DNA of 64,000 nucleotides, taken from the NCBI GenBank assembly GCA_039973685.1, contig JBDWKL010000025.1, forward strand, positions 1 through 64,000, given 5' to 3'. The position numbers were made by a program, and so were the translations under genes. The notes beneath the pieces were generated by a model that was not told the DNA's origin, made no database searches, and was given only the letters and a program-made list of their open reading frames with translations. The stretch is from Hyphomicrobiales bacterium (GTDB lineage: Bacteria > Pseudomonadota > Alphaproteobacteria > Rhizobiales > JACESI01). Positions 54,708-63,204 of the stretch are shown piece after piece (position 1 is the first letter of the stretch; every line of letters begins with the position of its first letter).

Positions 54708-54903
54708 CTGTATTCCTCCCACAAATATGCTTCGTCCCTCTCTAGCTGTTTATCGATCAGCGGGAAAGCTGCGGTTTTGCAAAATCGATTAAGTTTAATC
54801 TCGTCCCAACTATTTCGATGGATTGGCCTCATTCTTTTTGATTGCCTGTTTTCTATATCCGTGTAGAAATCGAAAAAAACACCGAACTACCTAGGATCAA
54901 ATC

Positions 54904-56013
54904 ATGGAAACACGCGCAGCGATTGCTATTCAAGCAGGCAAACCACTTGAGGTAACAACCGTCAATTTGGATGGACCTCGTGAAGGTGAAGTCATTGTTG
55001 AAATGAAAGCGACAGGCATTTGTCACACGGACGAATTCACGCTTTCAGGTGCTGACCCTGAAGGTATTTTCCCAGCCATCCTCGGCCACGAAGGTGCAGG
55101 CGTTGTGGTTGATGTTGGCAAGGGTGTAACGAGCCTTAAAAAAGGCGACCATGTGATCCCGCTTTACACACCAGAATGTCGTGAGTGCGATTATTGCACA
55201 TCGGGCAAAACCAATCTTTGCCAATCAATCCGCGAAACACAGGGCCAAGGCGTTATGCCAGATGGCACGTCACGCTTTTCTGCTGGCGGTGAAAAGATCC
55301 ATCACTATATGGGCACATCAACCTTTGCCGAGCATTCTTGCATTCCTGAAATTGCCCTTGCGAAAGTACGTGAAGACGCGCCGTTTGATAAGATTTGTTA
55401 CATCGGTTGCGGCGTTACCACTGGCATTGGCGCTGTGATCAACACAGCAAAAGTGCAGCCTGGCGACAATGTGGTTGTTTTCGGCCTTGGCGGCATTGGT
55501 CTCAACGTAATCCAAGGCGCGAAGCTTGCTGGCGCTAACATGATTGTTGGCGTCGACCTCAACCCTGCGCGTAAGGCATGGGGCGAGAAATTCGGCATGA
55601 CACATTTCGTCAATCCAGCTGAGCTTGAAGGCGATCTTGTTCCTTACATTGTAGACCTTACAAAGGGCGGTGCAGACTACTCATTTGAGTGCATCGGCAA
55701 TGTGGATGTTATGCGCCAAGCGCTTGAGTGTTGCCATAAAGGTTGGGGCACATCGATCATTATTGGTGTGGCTCCTGCAGGCGCAGAAATTTCAACCCGT
55801 CCGTTCCAACTCGTAACAGGCCGTAACTGGCGCGGCACAGCATTTGGTGGCGCAAAAGGTCGCACAGACGTTCCAAAAATCGTTGATTGGTACATGGAAG
55901 GCAAAATCCAAATCGATCCACTCATCACGCACACCATGCCGCTTGATGACATCAACAAAGGTTTCGATCTGATGCGTTCAGGCGAGAGCATTCGTGGCGT
56001 TGTAGAATTCTAA
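54904..56013 (+). CDS. S-(hydroxymethyl)glutathione dehydrogenase (class III alcohol dehydrogenase)
   Basis: The 369-aa zinc enzyme has all class III features: catalytic zinc ligands in ATGICHTDEF and GHEGAG, structural zinc cysteines in PECRECDYCTSGKTNLC, the NAD site VFGLGGIGLNVIQGAKLAGA, and DLTKGGADYSFECIGNVDVM. It oxidises the spontaneous glutathione-formaldehyde adduct to S-formylglutathione. Commonly named frmA, flhA or adhC. The next gene, 19 bp away, is S-formylglutathione hydrolase, so both are in one operon for formaldehyde removal. Confidence 0.96.
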   Translation: METRAAIAIQAGKPLEVTTVNLDGPREGEVIVEMKATGICHTDEFTLSGADPEGIFPAILGHEGAGVVVDVGKGVTSLKKGDHVIPLYTPECRECDYCTSGKTNLCQSIRETQGQGVMPDGTSRFSAGGEKIHHYMGTSTFAEHSCIPEIALAKVREDAPFDKICYIGCGVTTGIGAVINTAKVQPGDNVVVFGLGGIGLNVIQGAKLAGANMIVGVDLNPARKAWGEKFGMTHFVNPAELEGDLVPYIVDLTKGGADYSFECIGNVDVMRQALECCHKGWGTSIIIGVAPAGAEISTRPFQLVTGRNWRGTAFGGAKGRTDVPKIVDWYMEGKIQIDPLITHTMPLDDINKGFDLMRSGESIRGVVEF

Positions 56014-56032
56014 GAAGAGAAACGAGAATAAA

Positions 56033-56881
56033 ATGGCACTGACGCTACTATCTGAAGTCAAATCTTTCGGCGGGCGTCAGCTTCGCTATTCGCATCAATC
56101 AACCGCGTGCAATTGCGAGATGATTTTTGCAGCCTACCTGCCACCACAAGCAGAGAGCGGACCTGTTCCTGTTCTTTATTGGCTTTCTGGCCTTACCTGT
56201 ACGGATGAGAACTTCGTGCAGAAGGCAGGCGCTCAGGCTTATGCAGCAAAACACGGTGTCGCCATTATCGCTCCAGATACCAGCCCGCGTGGTGACGGTG
56301 TGGCAGATGATCCTGATGGGTCTTATGACTTCGGTCTTGCTGCTGGCTTCTATGTAAATGCGACGGAAGAACCTTTTGCCAAGCACTACCGCATGTATGA
56401 TTACATCACGCAGGAACTGCCAATGCTCGTGAATGCTGAGCTTCCAGTTGATGCGTCTCGCGCTGGTATCTTCGGCCATTCAATGGGCGGGCATGGCGCT
56501 TTGACCATCGCGCTCAAAAATCCTGATCAATATAAATCAGTCTCCGCCTTCGCACCCATCGTTGCACCGTCACAAGTGCCGTGGGGCCACAAAGCGCTCG
56601 GCGGATATTTGGGCAGTGATCAAGCCAAATGGCAGGAACATGATGCTTGCGCTTTGGTTGGCTCGTTTGAAGGCGACACACGCTTGAACATTTTGGTGGA
56701 CCAAGGAACAGGTGACAATTTCTTGGCGGAGCAGTTGCGGCCAGAGCTTTTGCAAGAAGCCTGTGATGCAAACAATCATCCCCTCACCTTGCGCATGCAA
56801 GAGGGCTATGACCACAGTTATTTCTTTATTTCAAGCTTCATGGAAGACCACATTATCCATCACATGAAGGCATTAGGTTAG
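56033..56881 (+). CDS. fghA: S-formylglutathione hydrolase
   Basis: The 282-aa esterase-D family enzyme has the oxyanion and nucleophile motifs PVLYWLSGLTCTDENFVQKA and FGHSMGGHGALTIALKNPDQ (catalytic Ser), an Asp in LVDQGTGDNFL and the catalytic His in GYDHSYFFISSFMEDHI. It hydrolyses S-formylglutathione to formate and glutathione. Formate can then be oxidised or enter folate metabolism through the ligase at 50.6 kb. It is also known as frmB. Confidence 0.95.
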   Translation: MALTLLSEVKSFGGRQLRYSHQSTACNCEMIFAAYLPPQAESGPVPVLYWLSGLTCTDENFVQKAGAQAYAAKHGVAIIAPDTSPRGDGVADDPDGSYDFGLAAGFYVNATEEPFAKHYRMYDYITQELPMLVNAELPVDASRAGIFGHSMGGHGALTIALKNPDQYKSVSAFAPIVAPSQVPWGHKALGGYLGSDQAKWQEHDACALVGSFEGDTRLNILVDQGTGDNFLAEQLRPELLQEACDANNHPLTLRMQEGYDHSYFFISSFMEDHIIHHMKALG

Positions 56882-56892
56882 CGAGCATTAAA

Positions 56893-57501
56893 ATGTTGAA
56901 AGTCTATCACGCACCAGAAACACGTTCCGTTCGAATTTTGTGGCTTTTGGAAGAGTTGGGCCTTCAATACGAGGTTGAAAAACATGCACTTGGCAATCCA
57001 TCCATGCGCTCGCCTGAGTATCTCGCAAAACACCCCCTTGGCCGTGTGCCTGCGCTGGAAGATGGTGACATCATCCTTTATGAATCAGGCGCCATCGTTC
57101 AATACATTTTAGAGCGTCATGCGGATGGTCGTTTGATGCCTGCAAAGAACAACGCGGACTATGCAGCAGCCCTGCAATGGATCCATTTTGCGGAAGGCAT
57201 GTTGATGCCGCCTGTGAACACAATTGTGGTCGAGACCTTACTGCTCTCACCAGAGCGACGCAATGAAACCAACGTCAAACGCGCAACCAAGCTGCTCACC
57301 AATATGCTGGGTGCAGTGGAACAAGCGCTCGAAGGTCGCGACTATCTGGCAGGTGATTTTAGTGCGGCAGAAATTATGACGGGCCATGCAACCATGGCCG
57401 CCGTTCGCTTTGGCGGCGACGCATCTGACAAGCCCAATATTCAGGCCTACATCAAACGGTTAGAAACCCGCGACGCGCTCATAAAAGCCCGCAGCATTTA
57501 A
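56893..57501 (+). CDS. Glutathione S-transferase
   Basis: The 202-aa protein has an N-terminal thioredoxin-like GST domain (residues 1-78; [20 protein letters not shown], then [20 protein letters not shown] with the cis-Pro and glutathione-binding ES) and an all-helical C-terminal domain ending in [20 protein letters not shown]. It is 11 bp after the formylglutathione hydrolase gene, hence likely cotranscribed with glutathione-dependent formaldehyde detoxification. The specific substrate is unknown. It overlaps the convergent ligase gene by 4 bp. Confidence 0.9.
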   Translation: MLKVYHAPETRSVRILWLLEELGLQYEVEKHALGNPSMRSPEYLAKHPLGRVPALEDGDIILYESGAIVQYILERHADGRLMPAKNNADYAAALQWIHFAEGMLMPPVNTIVVETLLLSPERRNETNVKRATKLLTNMLGAVEQALEGRDYLAGDFSAAEIMTGHATMAAVRFGGDASDKPNIQAYIKRLETRDALIKARSI

Positions 57502-59213
57502 GCCGTTTCAATCGCCGCAATACCAAGTTCTGCCATCATCTTATCGCGCATGATGAACTTTTGTGGTTTGCCCGTTACCGTCATCGGTATCTCATCCACA
57601 AAGCGCACGTGGGCTGGCATTTTGTAGTGGGCGATTTTGCCTTTGCAATAATCTTTGATCTCTTGCTCGCTCGATGAGGTATCGGGTTTGGTGATGATCC
57701 ACGCGACAGAAATTTCACCGTATTTCTCATCTGCAATGCCGAACACCTGCACTTGTGATACCGCATCGTGGGTATAGAGAAATTCCTCAACTTCACGCGG
57801 ATAGATGTTTTCACCGCCACGGCAGATCATATCTTTGAGGCGGCCTGTGATATTGCAGTAACCCTCATCGTCCAGCCTCGCGAAGTCGCCTGTGTGCATC
57901 CAACCATCGGCATCGATACTAGCCGCTGTTTGTTCTTCATCCGCCCAATAACCGCGCATCACGGAATAGCCTTTGGTCAGCAATTCACCTTGCTCACCAA
58001 CGGGTACAATCGCGCCTTCTTCATCGATGATTTTCACCTCAACATGCGGATGAATGCGGCCTACCGAAGACACCCGTTTGGAAACAGGATCATCGACATT
58101 ACTCTGGAATGATACGGGGCTTGTTTCCGTCATGCCATAAGCAATTGTGACGCCTGTCATGTGCATGTCTTCTTGCACCTTCTTCATCACCTCAATCGGG
58201 CAAGGCGCACCCGCCATAATGCCTGTGCGTAGGCTTTTTAGATCGTAGGAACTGAAGGTGTCGCTCTCCAACATAGCAACGAACATTGTCGGCACGGCGT
58301 AGAGCGCTGTGCACTTTTCTTGCTGGACAGCATCAAGGGTGGCTAATGGTTCAAAGCCCTCACTTGGCACCACCATTGTGGCCCCTTTCGTGACGCACCC
58401 AAGCGTGCCCATGACCATGCCGAAGCAATGATAAAACGGCACTGGAATGCAAAGCCTGTCTGCTTCGCTGAATTCCATCGCACCCACCACGCAATTCGCG
58501 TTGTTGACGATATTGCGGTGGGTCAAACAAGCGCCTTTTGGCAAGCCCGTTGTGCCGCTTGTAAATTGGATGTTGATTGGATCATCACAATCAAGGTCTC
58601 GGGTGATCGTATCCAATGTGGTTGAGGCAACGCCGTCACCCATCTCCATCACGGTATCAAACGCGATCATGCCTGCTGGCACATCATCACCAAGGCAGAT
58701 AACCGTTTTCAGTTCTGGCAATTTTTCAGCCATCAACGCACCCTCACCCTTTGAGGCAAGTTCTGGCGCTATTTCTTGGAGCATGGCGCAATAGTTTGAA
58801 GTCTTGAATGCTGGCGCTAAGATCAACCCCTTACAGCCAACTTTATTGAGTGCATATTCAAGTTCGAACACGCGGTAAGCTGGGTTGATATTGACGAGGA
58901 TGACACCAACACGCGCCGTTGCAAATTGGGCGAGCAGCCACTCATAGCGATTGGGCGACCAAATGCCGACGCGCTCACCTTTCTTAAAACCAAGCTGCAC
59001 CAAACCACCAGCTAGGTGATCTACTTGACGAGCAAACTCAGCATAGGTCCAACGGATATTCTGGCTTGAGAAAATAGCAGCTTCCCGGTCTGCAAACTTC
59101 GCGACTGTATCAGCGAGCAAGGCAGGGATTGTCAGTTCTAAAAGCGGTTCGCTCTCATCACCTTTAACGTGTGATAGACCATTTATTGGCGAACGATCAT
59201 GACCTTTAGACAT
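57498..59213 (-). CDS. AMP-forming acyl-CoA synthetase (FadD/DmdB-like)
   Basis: The 571-aa protein starts at ATG with GAGGAGG upstream. ANL-family motifs: P-loop [20 protein letters not shown], substrate region [51 protein letters not shown], and the catalytic Lys in [12 protein letters not shown] near the C-terminus. It activates a medium- or long-chain or other carboxylic acid to acyl-CoA. The name DmdB would require evidence on methylmercaptopropionate; only the nearby AcuI-like gene hints at DMSP. Confidence 0.88.
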   Translation of the reverse strand: MSKGHDRSPINGLSHVKGDESEPLLELTIPALLADTVAKFADREAAIFSSQNIRWTYAEFARQVDHLAGGLVQLGFKKGERVGIWSPNRYEWLLAQFATARVGVILVNINPAYRVFELEYALNKVGCKGLILAPAFKTSNYCAMLQEIAPELASKGEGALMAEKLPELKTVICLGDDVPAGMIAFDTVMEMGDGVASTTLDTITRDLDCDDPINIQFTSGTTGLPKGACLTHRNIVNNANCVVGAMEFSEADRLCIPVPFYHCFGMVMGTLGCVTKGATMVVPSEGFEPLATLDAVQQEKCTALYAVPTMFVAMLESDTFSSYDLKSLRTGIMAGAPCPIEVMKKVQEDMHMTGVTIAYGMTETSPVSFQSNVDDPVSKRVSSVGRIHPHVEVKIIDEEGAIVPVGEQGELLTKGYSVMRGYWADEEQTAASIDADGWMHTGDFARLDDEGYCNITGRLKDMICRGGENIYPREVEEFLYTHDAVSQVQVFGIADEKYGEISVAWIITKPDTSSSEQEIKDYCKGKIAHYKMPAHVRFVDEIPMTVTGKPQKFIMRDKMMAELGIAAIETA

Positions 59214-59354
59214 TTAATTCCTCCTCTATCCTCCCCTCGTTTTTAGCAGCATATGGAGTGAGAAGAAAAGAGTTAGCCTGCCACATCAAAAGGTGGCGAC
59301 AGCAAAATGGTTTTGAGTTTTTAAGCCCTAGCCTGTTCATTCCATCGCGCACAA

Positions 59355-59382
59355 AAAAAGCCCTGACCAAAGTCAGGGCTTT
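59355..59382 (-). terminator. Rho-independent terminator after glnK
   Basis: AAAAGCCCTGAC (59355-59366) pairs with GTCAGGGCTTTT (59371-59382) around a CAAA loop. On the minus strand the stem is followed by TTTTTTTGTG. It ends the amtB-glnK transcript. Confidence 0.93.
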
Positions 59383-59406
59383 TCGTGTTCAAAATAGACC
59401 AACCGC

Positions 59407-59745
59407 TTAGAGCGATTCAGAGCCTGTTTCGCCTGTACGAATACGCAAAGCGCTCTCAAGGTCGACAACAAAGATCTTGCCGTCGCCGATTTTGCCTGTT
59501 TGAGCCGCTGAAGCAATAACCTCAACAGCGCGGTCAGCTTGATCACCAGCCACTGCAATTTCCAGCTTTAGCTTTGGCACATAGTTTATTTGGTACTCAG
59601 CACCGCGATAAACTTCTGTGTGCCCTTTTTGGCGTCCATAGCCTTTGACCTCAGTTACAGTCAGGCCTTGAATATTGATGTCAACCAATGCTTCGCGCAC
59701 AGCGTCCAAGCGATGGGGTTGAATAACTGCCACAATCCACTTCAT
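59407..59745 (-). CDS. glnK: Nitrogen regulatory protein PII (GlnK)
   Basis: The protein is 112 aa from ATG 59745, with GGAAGGGA upstream; the frame is open further upstream but that part lies in amtB. It has the PII signature: MKWIVAVIQPHRLDAVREAL, GRQKGHTEVYRGAEYQINYV (T-loop with the Tyr that is uridylylated), and TGKIGDGKIFVVDLESALRI RTGE region near the end. It senses ATP/ADP and 2-oxoglutarate and blocks AmtB when nitrogen is sufficient. Gene order here is amtB then glnK, the reverse of the common glnK-amtB order. Confidence 0.95.
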   Translation of the reverse strand: MKWIVAVIQPHRLDAVREALVDINIQGLTVTEVKGYGRQKGHTEVYRGAEYQINYVPKLKLEIAVAGDQADRAVEVIASAAQTGKIGDGKIFVVDLESALRIRTGETGSESL

Positions 59746-59770
59746 AACAATTCCCTTCCGTGAAATCGGT

Positions 59771-60979
59771 TTACTTGTTGTAGCCGTTTTCGCCGTGTTC
59801 GGCAAAATCGAGACCTTCGATGATAGCATCATCACTTGCACGCAAGCCTGTTGTGGCTTTTGCAATGTAGCAAATGATCAACGTTACCACGCCGGAGAAT
59901 ACAGCTGTTGCAAGCACACCAACGGTTTGCACGTAGAATTGTGAGCCCATTGTTGCTTCACCAAGACCAACACCGCCGAATGCTGCGGCAGCAAAAACTG
60001 CAGCGAGAAGCGTGCCGACTGCGCCGCCGATACCGTGAACGGCCAACACATCGAGAGAATCATCAATTTTGATTTTGCGTTTAACAAGATCAACAGCAAG
60101 GTAACAAATGATACCGCCAGCAAGACCGAGAGCGATACCGCCCGCAGGACCAACATAACCGGAGGCCGGTGTGATGGTTGCAAGACCAGCAATTGTACCT
60201 GTTACGATACCAACAAGGCTTGGCTTACCAAAGCGAACCCATTCAATGACCATCCATACGAGTGAACCGACAGCTGCTGAAAGGTGTGTTACCAACATTG
60301 CCATGCCAGCATCTGCACCAGCAGAAAGGGCACTACCAGCATTAAAGCCGAACCAGCCAACCCATAGCATCGCCGCACCAACCATCACCATCCAAGGTGC
60401 ATGAGGCGGTTTTACGTTTTCTGGGAAACCAGCGCGTGGACCAACTTGCCATGCAATCACAAGAGCAGAAACACCAGCTGTTACGTGAACAACAATGCCG
60501 CCTGCAAAATCAAGGACGCCCATTTCAGCCAACCAGCCGCCGCCCCATACCCAGTGGGTAACAGGTGCGTAGATTGCTAGGATCCATAGACCAGAAATCA
60601 AAAGGACTGCTGAGAATTTAATACGCTCAACATAAGCACCTACCATCAAGGCAGGTGTGATGATTGCAAACGTCATCTGGAACATGACGAACAAGGTCTC
60701 AGGGATGGTGCCGCTTTCTGAGGAGCGCGTGACGCCGCTCAAGAATGCCTTTGAAAGGCCGCCGACCCATGCCGAACCTTCGCTAAATGCCATGCTGTAA
60801 CCAGCAATCACCCAAAGCACAGAGGCAAGGCAGGCAATTGCCATACAATGCATCAGTACAGACAAAATATTTTTAGATTGTACCAAGCCTGCGTAAAAAA
60901 GCGCCAAGCCTGGCAACGTCATGAATAAGACAAGCGCTGTCGCTGTCAAAATCCAAGCTGTATCCCCACTATCGATCAT
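59771..60979 (-). CDS. amtB: Ammonium transporter AmtB
   Basis: The protein is 402 aa from ATG 60979 (AAGGA upstream; a start at 60988 is also possible). It has about 11 membrane helices and the Amt motifs: GLALFYAGLVQSKNILSVLM, FAGGIVVHVTAGVSALVIAW (first pore His), SYSMAFSEGSAW and VHGIGGAVGTLLAAVFA (second pore His). It conducts ammonium through the inner membrane and is gated by GlnK, encoded next. Three NtrC-like sites upstream indicate induction on nitrogen limitation. Confidence 0.96.
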   Translation of the reverse strand: MIDSGDTAWILTATALVLFMTLPGLALFYAGLVQSKNILSVLMHCMAIACLASVLWVIAGYSMAFSEGSAWVGGLSKAFLSGVTRSSESGTIPETLFVMFQMTFAIITPALMVGAYVERIKFSAVLLISGLWILAIYAPVTHWVWGGGWLAEMGVLDFAGGIVVHVTAGVSALVIAWQVGPRAGFPENVKPPHAPWMVMVGAAMLWVGWFGFNAGSALSAGADAGMAMLVTHLSAAVGSLVWMVIEWVRFGKPSLVGIVTGTIAGLATITPASGYVGPAGGIALGLAGGIICYLAVDLVKRKIKIDDSLDVLAVHGIGGAVGTLLAAVFAAAAFGGVGLGEATMGSQFYVQTVGVLATAVFSGVVTLIICYIAKATTGLRASDDAIIEGLDFAEHGENGYNK

Positions 60980-61045
60980 AAAAACCATCCTTCTTTCATT
61001 ACTGAAGGAGGTTAAAGACTAGAATTAAGGCAGGCTCAACAGGGC

Positions 61046-61102
61046 TGCACAATAAAAATGCACTATTGCAAACGCATTGTGCAATTGCATAAAATTTGTG
61101 CA
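61046..61102. promoter_or_regulatory. Three NtrC-like TGCA-N9-TGCA sites upstream of amtB
   Basis: 17-bp elements of form TGCA-N9-TGCA lie at 61046-61062, 61067-61083 and 61086-61102, spaced 21 and 19 bp (about two helical turns). This matches the NtrC site form TGCAC-N7-GTGCA reasonably well. They are 67-123 bp upstream of the amtB start. I did not find a clear sigma-54 -24/-12 element between them and the gene. Confidence 0.7.
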
Positions 61103-61141
61103 GGCTTAATGGCCTTTACGCTAATAAGTTAGGCAATGCCT

Positions 61142-61807
61142 TTAGATTGGGCGCCCTTTTTTAATCAATTGATCAATCAATTTGCGTCCAATGATTCCGC
61201 GGCTATCGCCGCCGCCATAGAGCAATTGGCCGGATGAATAAGCTGTGCCATAGGTTGCAGCTAAATTCACCGTTGAGCCAATAGCCTCAATGAACTGGGC
61301 GGGGTGTAGTGTTGAAAGCGGGTGAACGTAAGCTGCCCATAAGACGCCACGACCAATGGCATAACGCGCATCAAGGGCAGCATCGAGATTGGCTTGAGAG
61401 ATGCGTATCAATTCTTCCTTGGTCAAGTTTTCAGCACTGCGAACCCTCACCATAATACGCATCCGGTTTGCCTGCGCAGCCGTTACGATGAGCACTTCGA
61501 AATCATTGACCACCATTAAGAAGGTGCCGGGCCGAGGTTCCTGCGCCTTTTCATCCAAACGTTTGACGATGTCGCGCAGATGGGGGACGGTCATTGAACC
61601 TTCACGAACCTGCTTGCGCGTATTTGGTTGGGGTGCTTTTTGCTCACCTGCTTGAGGTGCGGCTTCTTCAGTTGCGGGCTTGCCGTCTTTCGCTGTTAAG
61701 CCATAAGCCGACGTTGTCGCCATTGCACCAACGGCCAACATGCCAAGCACTACCGCGCTGATTGATGTGGAACGAGCGCTCTTTATACGATCTAAAATGC
61801 TTGCCAT
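61142..61807 (-). CDS. Exported or membrane-anchored protein of unknown function
   Basis: The 221-aa protein has one N-terminal hydrophobic segment (TSISAVVLGMLAVGAMATTS at residues 14-33), a low-complexity linker rich in Ala, Glu, Pro and Gln (about 38-65), and a globular part (about 75-221) with PGTFLMVVNDFEVLIVTAAQ and FIEAIGSTVNLAATYGTAYS. I recognise no family. It is probably periplasmic with a membrane anchor. It lies upstream of amtB on the same strand but is separated from it by NtrC-like sites. Confidence 0.75.
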   Translation of the reverse strand: MASILDRIKSARSTSISAVVLGMLAVGAMATTSAYGLTAKDGKPATEEAAPQAGEQKAPQPNTRKQVREGSMTVPHLRDIVKRLDEKAQEPRPGTFLMVVNDFEVLIVTAAQANRMRIMVRVRSAENLTKEELIRISQANLDAALDARYAIGRGVLWAAYVHPLSTLHPAQFIEAIGSTVNLAATYGTAYSSGQLLYGGGDSRGIIGRKLIDQLIKKGRPI

Positions 61808-61997
61808 GTGTCTCCGCCTTCTCTTTGTCTCCTCATCACATTAGCCCTGTCGAGGTCATTCAACCAATCACATCATCGAGAAAATGGGTTTAGTCCCCTC
61901 GCAATTTCCACCTCGTTGAACAATCTGACATTTTCATTGGCTTTTTACAGTGAGGCTATAAGGTATTTATATCAAATGGGATTGGCAGGAGGGGTGC

Positions 61998-63197
61998 ATG
62001 GATCTTGAAAAATTTGATCCGAAGAAATTGGGGATGGATTTTGTTTCCGACCCTTATCCAGTCTATCGAGCAATAAGGGAGAGCGATCCGGTCAAGTTAT
62101 GCCCTGATGGGTCTTACTTTCTCTCAAAGCACCAAGACTTGAGCGATGTTTATAAAGACACCAAGAAATTCTCGTCAGACAAGAAGGTCGAGTTCAAACC
62201 GAAATTCGGCGACAGCCCGCTTTATGAGCACCACACCACCAGCTTGATTTTCAATGACCCGCCCTTACATACCTTTGTGCGTAAAATCATCGTCGGCGCC
62301 CTCACCCCGCGCGCGATTGCGAATATGGAAGGGGCGCTGGTTGAATTGGTCGACGACCTCTTGGACAAAATGGCAGACAAAGGCGAAGTAGACCTGATCG
62401 ACGACTTTGCGGCTGCCATTCCTATTGAAGTCATCGGCAACCTGCTTGATGTCCCTCGCGAAGACCGAGCACCGTTGCGCGATTGGTCGCTCGCCATCTT
62501 GGGCGGGTTGGAGCCAACTGTATCACCGGAAGCCGCAGAATGGGGCAACCGTTCAGTCACCGAGTTCTGCGCATATTTGAGAGAATTGATTGCCGCACGC
62601 AGAGCGAAATTAGGCGATCCGGCAACGGATGTTTTAACCCGGCTTATCCTTGGGCAGAACGGCGAGACGCTGAATGAGCAAGAGCTTTTGCACAATTGCA
62701 TCTTCATCCTCAACGCAGGCCACGAGACAACCACAAACCTAATTGGCAATGCGCTCGAATTGTTTCGTCATTGGCCTGAGGAAAAAGAGCGGCTGATCAA
62801 CGACCCTTCCCTCACCCCATCAGCCGTTGAAGAAGTGCTGCGGTTTGAAAGCTCGAACCAGCTCGGCAATCGGCGTGTGGTTGAACCTGTCACCATTGGC
62901 GGCGTTGATATGCCAGTTGGCACATTGCTGACCCTATGTATTGGAGCGGCGAACCGCGACCCTGATCAGTTTTACGATCCTGAACGCCTTGACGTTGGCC
63001 GAACACCGAACCGGCATTTGTCCTTTGCCTCTGGTCCACATGTGTGTGCGGGTATTTCGCTGGCACGGCTTGAAGGCAAGATCGCGATTGAACGGTTCTT
63101 AGCAAGGTTCCCTAATTATCAAGTGCATGATCATTACAAGCGCTCACCACGGGTCCGCTTTCGTGGGTTCTTGGAATTGCCTGCGACAGTGGCTTAA
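61998..63197 (+). CDS. Cytochrome P450
   Basis: The 399-aa soluble bacterial P450 starts at ATG with GGAGGGG upstream. It has the I-helix oxygen-activation motif AGHETTTNLIGNALELF, the K-helix ExxR (EEVLRFES), and the haem-binding loop FASGPHVCAGISLARLEGKI with the axial Cys. It is a typical CYP length. No ferredoxin or reductase gene is adjacent, so electron partners are elsewhere. Substrate is unknown. The convergent oxyR gene ends 7 bp after its stop. Confidence 0.93.
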   Translation: MDLEKFDPKKLGMDFVSDPYPVYRAIRESDPVKLCPDGSYFLSKHQDLSDVYKDTKKFSSDKKVEFKPKFGDSPLYEHHTTSLIFNDPPLHTFVRKIIVGALTPRAIANMEGALVELVDDLLDKMADKGEVDLIDDFAAAIPIEVIGNLLDVPREDRAPLRDWSLAILGGLEPTVSPEAAEWGNRSVTEFCAYLRELIAARRAKLGDPATDVLTRLILGQNGETLNEQELLHNCIFILNAGHETTTNLIGNALELFRHWPEEKERLINDPSLTPSAVEEVLRFESSNQLGNRRVVEPVTIGGVDMPVGTLLTLCIGAANRDPDQFYDPERLDVGRTPNRHLSFASGPHVCAGISLARLEGKIAIERFLARFPNYQVHDHYKRSPRVRFRGFLELPATVA

Positions 63198-63204
63198 ATT
63201 TACG

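Noticed and set aside
53709-59213. DMSP degradation cluster (AcuI-like reductase plus DmdB-like ligase)
   Set aside because: No DmdA, DmdC, DmdD, DddP/L/D-type lyase or BCCT transporter is seen in the window, and the two genes are not in one operon.
60979-61045. Sigma-54 promoter for amtB
   Set aside because: No convincing GG-N10-GC element with proper flanks could be found between the NtrC-like sites and the start codon.
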